From: Lumbricus rubellus
Lineage: Eukaryota > Annelida > Clitellata > Crassiclitellata > Lumbricidae
Length of the DNA stretch: 64,000 nt
Assembly (NCBI GenBank): GCA_945859605.1
Contig: OX243824.1
Location: forward strand, 313,831 to 377,830
Reading direction: 5' to 3'
The translations under genes were made by a program, and so were the position numbers. The stretch's first letter is position 1, and every line of letters begins with the position of its first letter. Below are positions 57,615-64,000 of the stretch, in pieces. The notes below the pieces were generated by a model. That model made no database searches. It was not told the origin of the DNA and saw only the letters and a program-made list of their open reading frames with translations.

Positions 57615-58018
57615 GAGAGAGTGAGTGGCGGATAGAACGCAATTGTCGCAGGTGATAGAAGCATGTTCGAGAGATGCGGTTAACATGGTCAGAAAGAGAA
57701 AGGACAGGGTCCAGAGTAAATCCCAGGTCTCGAACAGTTGTAGAGAAATGGATAGCTGGGCATAAGGTGCGGAGGAGTTCCATGTCGATTTTGGCAAGTT
57801 GGGCTCTACCGCCAAGCCAGATGTATTGGGTTTTGTCAAGATTAAGGCGGAAACGGTTAGAAGACATCCACTGGTCAAGTGCCATGGTGGCATCAAGGAT
57901 AGTTGTAACCAGTGAAGAGGCTGCGCTGGGTGGACCATGAACAAATGCTTGTGTATCACCGGCGTATTGGTGAGCAGAGGCACCCTTGCGGGATAGTAGG
58001 TTTGAATGCTTGAATGAA
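57615..58018 (-). pseudogene. CR1-like LINE reverse transcriptase, first piece
   Basis: The minus strand reads HQYAGDTQAFVHGP, MALDQWMSSNRFRLNLDKTQ, TVRDLGFTLDPVLSLSDHVN and RTCFYHLRQLRSIRHSL. This is the palm (motif C, then motifs D/E) of a CR1/L2-type non-LTR reverse transcriptase. The catalytic YADD is YAGD here, so one metal-binding aspartate is lost. Upstream of about 58018 it abuts an ATTC microsatellite where the 3' flank of copy F ends, so it is 5'-truncated. Confidence 0.88.
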
Positions 58019-58029
58019 TGCATGAATGA

Positions 58030-58810
58030 ATGAATTAATCAATGTTCGTGCGCGCGTGCGTGTGTGTTTGTGTGTCGTCAGTAGAAAATAGCGTTAAATT
58101 TTCAAACACTTGAAAGCCAAGCCAGAAAAAATAAGTACAGACAGCAAAAGTCGATTCCAATCTACGGGTGCAGAAGCATGGAATGAATGCCAGTCCAACA
58201 CTGTTCTGCATCAACTAAAGGACAGCGAGGATGAATGCAAGGAGTGAGTAGTAGCGGAATGTAGGTGCTGAGGGTAGCCTAGAGCCCTAGATGATAGACT
58301 TTCAAGATAACAACATTTGGTACGAATTTATACAAGAATAATTATGATTTATTCATTTGATTTCCAAATTTTATAGATGTACAATTATTGAGTCGATGAA
58401 ATATGTATGGCAAACTGTCACAATTAATATTACCGGTACTAAACATTTAGTTTAAAATTCATCATAAAAATAATTTATGTTGCATAGACAGTCTGATATA
58501 TTGTTGCTTTCAGTTATTCTGATATCATCTGACAAAATAGGCATATTAAAACACTATTAGGTTCTGCCCATAAAAATCTCTCCTCAAAATGAGGGGGGTC
58601 TGGCCAGACCCCTTTTTGTTCAAATTAAGTTGGATTTTCACTTGTTCGGATGAGGTTTAACATCAAGCATGTTTTGGCTTATAAGTTATAACCAAGTTTC
58701 TACCAGTGTCAAGATATACACACCAACAGTTGAATGACAAGACCACTGTTAAAATGTCTGAGAATTCATTCACTATACTACTAAAGGTTAAAATCATGAT
58801 ATTAGTACCA
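58030..58810 (-). repeat. 3' flank of copy F, inverted
   Basis: Homologous in reverse to the 3' flanks of A to D. The polyadenylation signal is at 58348-58353 (minus). A perfect 18-bp palindrome GGGGTCTGGCCAGACCCC (58597-58614) lies within a stretch not present in A, C or D. TAGCCTA at 58275-58281 is a scar-like insertion. Confidence 0.75.
58348..58353 (-). promoter_or_regulatory. Polyadenylation signal, copy F
   Basis: AATAAA on the minus strand in the conserved context, 458 bp after the F stop. Confidence 0.6.
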
Positions 58811-61645
58811 TCATATCTGACAACATCTGGCAATTTTTTTGCGCATGAAATGCAACAACGTGTGTTCAAATAGAAAACGACTTTCCAAACATCGAAAAGC
58901 CGCTTTCACCTCAAACAATGGAAATCCGAGGTCTAACAAACATCGCAGTTTTAAATAATTTCCCAGAAATTGTCTTCTTAATATAGGCTTGAATGCATCA
59001 TAGTGTGTTGTATAATAAAATAACTGCGTGCCGCGATCTTTGAAATGAAAAACTTTCATCCATTTGTTGTTATCGTTGAGCATGTTATTCTTAGGCCTAA
59101 AGACATGGTGCTGCATCAGTGTCAAACGTAAAACGAGCAGTTGAAATCCGACCAAAGCCTGAATATCTTCATCAAAATATGCAATAAAGCACAAGTGGAT
59201 ATTTACATTAAGAAACTGAAACTCTTCTAAGTCTGAGTCACGATCATTATCAGACACTTCTAGTAACTTCTCACATAGACATATTACGTCTTCATATCTG
59301 CGACATAGATAAAGACTGAGAGCTTCGAAGCATGGCGCTAAGTTGAAATTCGCACCAAACTCTGCTGAAAGTGAAGCATAAAAACGTGTCATGTAATCAG
59401 TAGAAATTCTTATCAGTGCTTCTGATATATCAGTGCTTCCAGGTAGGACGATATCTGTTGCTGATTCTTCTGTGCACCGTGAGTAGATGATGATTTTTGG
59501 GATCTTCCTAGACCTATAATATCGCATCATAGCAGCAAGGCAATAGTCTGCCTCAAACAGTAAAGACACACCAAGCGTATCTTTATTTATTATCAGGCTT
59601 TCTGGGCTGCATTGAATAAGCAGGTAGCGCACAAACAGATCAGTACTCATCAATAAAATGCCTTTGGTTGGAATTCGAAGAAAATTTCTACGTAGTAGAA
59701 GAAAACCGGCGATTGTTGCCACATCATCCATGAATAGCAAACTGTTAACTTTTAATTTGCGAATTTCATGGCATTGGTCGTTCTCTTTAGGACTCGTTGC
59801 AACTCGAGAGCACAAATGCACCGCACATTGACGGTAGCCAATGAAAGAAAACAGTGCAGCCATGTAGAGTCGAGCTGAAGCCTCAGTTTTGCTTGAAGAT
59901 GGGTCGTGGGAACTGAGTGACGAATGAAGGTTCAACATGGAAACCATTCTGACTAAGCAACTCTCGTTCTTTGAATAATTGAATGCTAAATGTTTCAAAA
60001 TTTGTTCAGCGCGATTGAAATAGAACATGCTTCTGTCTAAAATACTAAGTGATATCCTAGAATATGAGATTTCAACAATATGAGATTGTTTTATTATATG
60101 AATCCAGATATCATACAGGAATTCAACATCGCACTGCAATTTCGAGGAGAGTAGGCCTATGAACTGTGACATGTGGAACAATATCAATGCTTTCATATAA
60201 TCTGCGAGAGTATTGTATATCTTGGATATAACAGTCGCATCTATAAGCCATTTAAATGGCTCTTCGACGTCTCCTAATGTGAATGCAAGCTTATGTCTGC
60301 CCGCCCGATGCAGGTTGTAAGAAAACTCCAGATCCACAATGCATTTTGATGCACACTTGAATATTGTCAAATTTAAATCTATTAGTTGGAATTTCTCTTG
60401 ATAGTCACAAACGGCATTCCTGCATCTCTCAAGCGTCAAATTTTTCGGAAGAGTCTCGTTTTCATAACATAATTTCTGGTAAACTGGTAGAATATAATTA
60501 GCAACAAACCATCGACTCATTTTGTCTGCATCGTTAAAATCATCAACAATTTTGATGGTTTGGTGTAGAATTGCATTGTTCAATTCATGATCTAATAAAT
60601 TTGCTTTCCGAATGAAATAGTTTGGACAGTATTTTTGCTTCAAACATTCGCACAGTTTTCCAAGTAACTTGCGGCAAATTGACACAACACTTGACGCCAT
60701 CCACCATTTTGTTGATTCGTTTTCGCAGGACCACAACATCAGCGTCTTCAGATGGTAAGTGCATACAACCTCGTCCGTTTTTGGACAATTCTTTCGGATA
60801 ATTTCTCTCTTAGCAAAGACCCGCAGCAAGTGGTAAACGAGCTGTTGAGTTGGATTCCAACTCTGAATCAGAATAACCTCTGCCCGTGAAAATGACAATC
60901 TCCATTGATTCGATTCTTCGTGCATGTCGCGATGTGTGACTGGAACAACGTCGCATCCCTCACGAACCACTTTGCTTATTATTTCACTGCTTGGCCATCC
61001 ATTGCATCTTCTTCGATTCGGCCATTCTTCAGCTGCCAGTGGCCAGTTTGGACAACGCACGGAATAGACTAAGTCTGCTGTTCTGTCTAACAGGGGAATT
61101 GTGTCTTTCAGTGCTGGACCAGTTGCAGTAAACATACTTTTAAATATTTCATCTAACTCTGTCACTTTTCCATTTAAGGTGGAAAGCAATGTGCTATGCT
61201 TGAACAGTTCTACCATGTCAGTTGGACGCTGCTTGTGACAGAAGAAAGGCATGTTTAAGAATTTATATTCCTCTAAACTCCAGTCATAAGTTCCAAAGAT
61301 TGAGTCTGGCAATCGAACGAATGAGGGATTTTGCTCGCAATATTCAAGTTTAGTATATACAATTTGATCACAGAGATCGCCAAATCTTTGCGGAATTTCA
61401 CATTCATACGAATCTGATACTAAGTGGTTATCAAAGGTGCATAGAATGTCAAGGTCGTCGATACAAGGTCTGACAGGCTGAATATAGAACTCGGCCTGGC
61501 TACCGCACACAGTATATGAAGTGTTCATTCCTCTGCACTGGTTCAATACTAACGGAATGATGAAAAAATTAGACTCGCCATTTATGTTGAATTTTGCACT
61601 CATACGACAAGTGCTGACAAGAAACTTCGATACAATATCTTCCAT
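58811..61645 (-). CDS. cGAS-like receptor (Mab-21 domain) copy F, 944 aa
   Basis: Single-exon frame. The start at 61645 (MEDIVSKFL) is the one conserved in B, C and D. The frame stays open to an ATG at 61891, adding 82 residues with a hydrophobic stretch (STVAFILLSALGCCG), but that ATG lies upstream of the candidate TATA box and is absent from C and D. The catalytic signature is kept: CGSQAEFYIQP, DDLDIL and a third acid in TADLVYS. WRLSFSRAE and CTYHLKTLMLWSCE follow. Two insertions of AGGCCT (59092-59099 and 60152-60159) each add two residues: RP in VFRPKNNML and GL in QFIGLLSSK. Both keep the frame. The C-terminal TPR-like region is complete. It is the inverted partner of B, likely a functional sensor of the same kind as C and D. 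Confidence 0.87.
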   Translation of the reverse strand: MEDIVSKFLVSTCRMSAKFNINGESNFFIIPLVLNQCRGMNTSYTVCGSQAEFYIQPVRPCIDDLDILCTFDNHLVSDSYECEIPQRFGDLCDQIVYTKLEYCEQNPSFVRLPDSIFGTYDWSLEEYKFLNMPFFCHKQRPTDMVELFKHSTLLSTLNGKVTELDEIFKSMFTATGPALKDTIPLLDRTADLVYSVRCPNWPLAAEEWPNRRRCNGWPSSEIISKVVREGCDVVPVTHRDMHEESNQWRLSFSRAEVILIQSWNPTQQLVYHLLRVFAKREIIRKNCPKTDEVVCTYHLKTLMLWSCENESTKWWMASSVVSICRKLLGKLCECLKQKYCPNYFIRKANLLDHELNNAILHQTIKIVDDFNDADKMSRWFVANYILPVYQKLCYENETLPKNLTLERCRNAVCDYQEKFQLIDLNLTIFKCASKCIVDLEFSYNLHRAGRHKLAFTLGDVEEPFKWLIDATVISKIYNTLADYMKALILFHMSQFIGLLSSKLQCDVEFLYDIWIHIIKQSHIVEISYSRISLSILDRSMFYFNRAEQILKHLAFNYSKNESCLVRMVSMLNLHSSLSSHDPSSSKTEASARLYMAALFSFIGYRQCAVHLCSRVATSPKENDQCHEIRKLKVNSLLFMDDVATIAGFLLLRRNFLRIPTKGILLMSTDLFVRYLLIQCSPESLIINKDTLGVSLLFEADYCLAAMMRYYRSRKIPKIIIYSRCTEESATDIVLPGSTDISEALIRISTDYMTRFYASLSAEFGANFNLAPCFEALSLYLCRRYEDVICLCEKLLEVSDNDRDSDLEEFQFLNVNIHLCFIAYFDEDIQALVGFQLLVLRLTLMQHHVFRPKNNMLNDNNKWMKVFHFKDRGTQLFYYTTHYDAFKPILRRQFLGNYLKLRCLLDLGFPLFEVKAAFRCLESRFLFEHTLLHFMRKKIARCCQI

Positions 61646-61802
61646 TTCGATCCCGCAGCAACCTAGAGCACTCAATAAAATGAAAGCGACTGTAGATATT
61701 TGTAAATGGTTTATAATATTATAGGGTGACACGGAAGTTCGTTCACCGTTTTCAAAATGCGTTTTCTCAGTGACGGCTTCATATTTTTTTAATAATATTT
61801 TG

Positions 61803-61811
61803 TCAGTGCAT
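61803..61811 (-). promoter_or_regulatory. Short upstream ORF (ATG CAC TGA)
   Basis: ATGCACTGA lies between the TATA box and the coding start of F. The same nine bases occur in B (15633-15641). It may dampen translation, but conservation could simply reflect recent duplication. Confidence 0.35.
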
Positions 61812-61872
61812 ACCTCTGTCAAATGTAAGATAATGGTACAAATTTGAATATGATCCGGTCCGTTGTTGCCAT

Positions 61873-61880
61873 TATTTATA
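61873..61880 (-). promoter_or_regulatory. Candidate TATA box of copy F
   Basis: TATAAATA on the minus strand in the context TATTATAAATAATGGCAACA, matching 15560-15567 upstream of B. It is absent from C and D. Confidence 0.5.
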
Positions 61881-61891
61881 ATAAAACGCAA

Positions 61892-63475
61892 AGACGGCCA
61901 GTTTTTGCGTAAAAACTTGCGTTCATCAAATTAACACAGTGAAGAAAGTGACATTGTGTCACGCCTAGCCTCGTACACAAGCGTGACAAGACACTGCAGT
62001 TACATGTATAGGTCCTACATTGTATGTAACAACAGTGTCTTGAGCTATAAAAACAACTGAGGTATAAAAACAACTGAGCTATAACATCATCTGAGCTATA
62101 AAAACATCTGAGCTATCTACATGTATGGTTATAACCATCGATGGTTATAACTTACTGATGTCTAGTAACATTATTTCCTTCTGGTGCTATTTTTAGTGCA
62201 CGTTAGTGTAATTTAATTGTGGCGTACCAGCAAAGACGGCATTGCTGCTAGAAGGAATTGCTGCAATATTTCTTAAAATTTAATATAAATATTTGTCAAC
62301 GTTCTTTTTAGCCTAGGATAAATTTCTAAAGAGAAAATCTGATCAAAACTCAGAAGATTTTGACGACAAAGACAAATGTGAGAAAAAAAATTCAGCAAGT
62401 GGGCATATGATTCACACTTTCCAGAGTATACATGCATTTCATTACGGTTTCATTGCAGTCGGAACAAATGCTTATTGACCTCTTTGTGTTATGTGTGTGT
62501 GCAAACTCTGTTTAATCATGATTCACGAGTCAATGAAACTGCGTTACCCACGAAAAAAAATAATTAGCGACATAATTATATTAACAACAATGCGTGCAGA
62601 TGTTGCCGATAATTCAAAGGAATATCTCGAGCGACAAAAGGAGCTGTACTTTTAAAGCAGAAAGGCAAAATAACAGATTTCGCCATGTGCAGTAAATGAG
62701 AATTAAGTTCCCAATGAAAAATTAATCAACTGTTGGGATTTTTATGAATATGAAGATACAATGGTGACCATCAATGTATAATAATAAATTACTGATATTA
62801 GGCCTATAGGTAAACATGTTTTGCGGAACCATAATATTATGTTCCTTTGGGTTTACCTAATGACAACCTGCATACGAATTTGTAAACTGCGCGCCTGTAT
62901 TACTTTCTGGTGGTGGTGGTGGTCAATGATTAGTAGATAGGCCTACGTGCATCGTATTTAGTAGCAGTGCGAATAGCACGATGTTGTATTAACATAGAAA
63001 GAAAGGAGTGGACAAATGGTGGTAAAATAGCATAGTATATTCTTGTACAAAGGAAAATGGTACAACCTGTATCTTATGGGACGTCTTCGATACAACGGTC
63101 AGGGTCTTAGAACACGACCTCAACAGACCGAACAGCAGAAACGAAGGCTAAACGACTTATAACTAAACTTATAGTAAACTTAAATATAACAATTCGAGTT
63201 TTGGACCGAGAACGAAATAAACCTCGTCAACAGAGTTGAACAGACCGACACAAAATTGCCAAAACTCGACAACGCCCTCTGAGCGCAGGCTTATATTATA
63301 TGAATATATCCAACAACACAAACGAGCCCTGCCTTCACATTCAGTCAAGCATAACGCTAGCAGTCACTAGACAGTTCTTCTTTATAAACTAGCCTAACCC
63401 CCGTCATGACTGTAACAACGAACGAGAGAGCCTCGCACAATCGCGATTGGCCAAATTTGTTGCGTAGGTCCATTA
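61892..63475 (-). repeat. 5' flank of copy F, inverted duplicate of B flank
   Basis: Aligns in reverse with 15650 down to about 13755. It lacks the 14494-14815 retroposon and shows the empty ATTTACT site. Homology stops about where the hAT element begins on the B side. Confidence 0.85.
62040..62116 (-). repeat. Tandem 17-bp repeat upstream of copy F
   Basis: Four to five units GAGCTATAAAAACATCT (plus-strand view), inverted relative to 15374-15454 and in the same position relative to the gene. Confidence 0.8.
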
Positions 63476-64000
63476 TTAATGATAGTGATAAGAAAGACCA
63501 TTAGCGACGCCCTCCTCCTCCTTCTTCCAGGCTTAATTAGGACTGGCACTGACAGGCACTGCTAAGCAGCTGATGTGCAAAGCCTGGACTTCCAGTGGCG
63601 GAGGTAACGTATGTTGCCCTTGCGCGTACTTGGTCGCCGACTCTCGTCTCCGTAGAAGTCAGAGTCGGCTAAAGCTCCCTCGCCACGACAAGACGTAATA
63701 ACATCGAATAGGCCTATCTATCCGTTGTAATAATTTGGTAACTTACAGCCTCGCTCCTCGCTCCTCGAATCGTTCACCTACTCTTCAAACAGATTTAATC
63801 TATATAAATAAAAAATGAAACTTTCCAATAGTTCGTTAAGAGTGTTCTCGAAAACTAACGGAAAGATTGTTTCGAAAATTTGACAAAACCTTCCATTCCA
63901 ATAGAACCGTGTTGTATTATGTTTTTTTCCCCGAAAAAACGCAATCTTTCGAACAAAAAGTGAAATTTGAATTCCGTTCGACCGCCATTTGCAAATTCAA
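63476..64000. other. Unique sequence at right edge
   Basis: Beyond the inverted duplication. No gene, repeat or element recognised. Confidence 0.4.

Noticed and set aside
61646..61891. 82-residue N-terminal extension of F with a hydrophobic segment
   Set aside because: It starts upstream of the candidate TATA box and is interrupted in B and absent in C and D. The conserved ATG with strong context is at 61645. The extension remains possible if transcription starts further upstream.

Overview
The window looks like nuclear DNA of a marine invertebrate. The evidence is AT-rich sequence, almost no unique coding DNA, and many nested DNA transposons, LINE fragments, tRNA-derived SINEs and microsatellites. 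The octamer TAGGCCTA is extremely frequent, and the gene family present is a lineage-expanded Mab-21/cGAS-like receptor family. From memory I associate this octamer with echinoderms, so an echinoderm or another invertebrate deuterostome is my best guess (about 0.5). The sequence does not prove it.

The only host genes recognised are five copies of one intronless gene encoding a protein of about 941 residues. It has an N-terminal Mab-21/cGAS-like nucleotidyltransferase domain and a long helical C-terminal extension with TPR-like stretches. Copy A (20-946, +) is a 5'-truncated fragment. Copy B (15651-18676, +) is broken by an 80-bp tandem duplication. Copies C (29484-32309, +), D (35964-38789, +) and F (58811-61645, -) are open. 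C and D are tandem segmental duplicates of about 6.5 kb. B and F are the arms of an inverted duplication of about 5 kb and share a TATA box, a tandem 17-bp repeat and a short upstream ORF. C and D lack that 5' region and carry a MITE just upstream instead. All five share a 3' flank and a polyadenylation signal 416-458 bp after the stop. If the family assignment is right, the locus is an innate-immune nucleic-acid-sensor cluster in active birth and death.

Mobile elements, left to right: a TTAA-flanked MITE (4010-4998); a TA-flanked MITE (5327-6319); a SINE (6820); a complete hAT transposon with intact transposase and perfect 8-bp target duplication (8332-13738); a retroposon present in the B arm but absent from the F arm (14494-14815); a hAT MITE with a TTAA MITE inside it (20959-22303); another hAT MITE (22430-22797); a TIR element with TATA target duplication (25343-29203) holding a decayed transposon with 8-bp duplication (25620-28494); and MITEs upstream of C and D. 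Beyond D come a 153-161 bp satellite (40390-41093), a TTAA element carrying a TAGGCCTA-rich minisatellite (43297-45112), a second SINE (47395), and a CR1-like LINE on the minus strand. That LINE is split by a 6.6-kb Mutator-like element (49220-55827, 9-bp duplication) and by a TTAA element (56104-57610). Removing both insertions in silico rejoins the LINE reading frame at both junctions.

The most unusual signal is that comparison of the duplicated segments shows TAGGCCTA, TAGGCTA and TAGCCTA arising by insertion of 5-6 bp at a pre-existing TA, at about ten sites and twice inside the coding sequence of copy F. This is what excision scars of a TA-targeting transposon would look like, and could explain why the octamer is so common.
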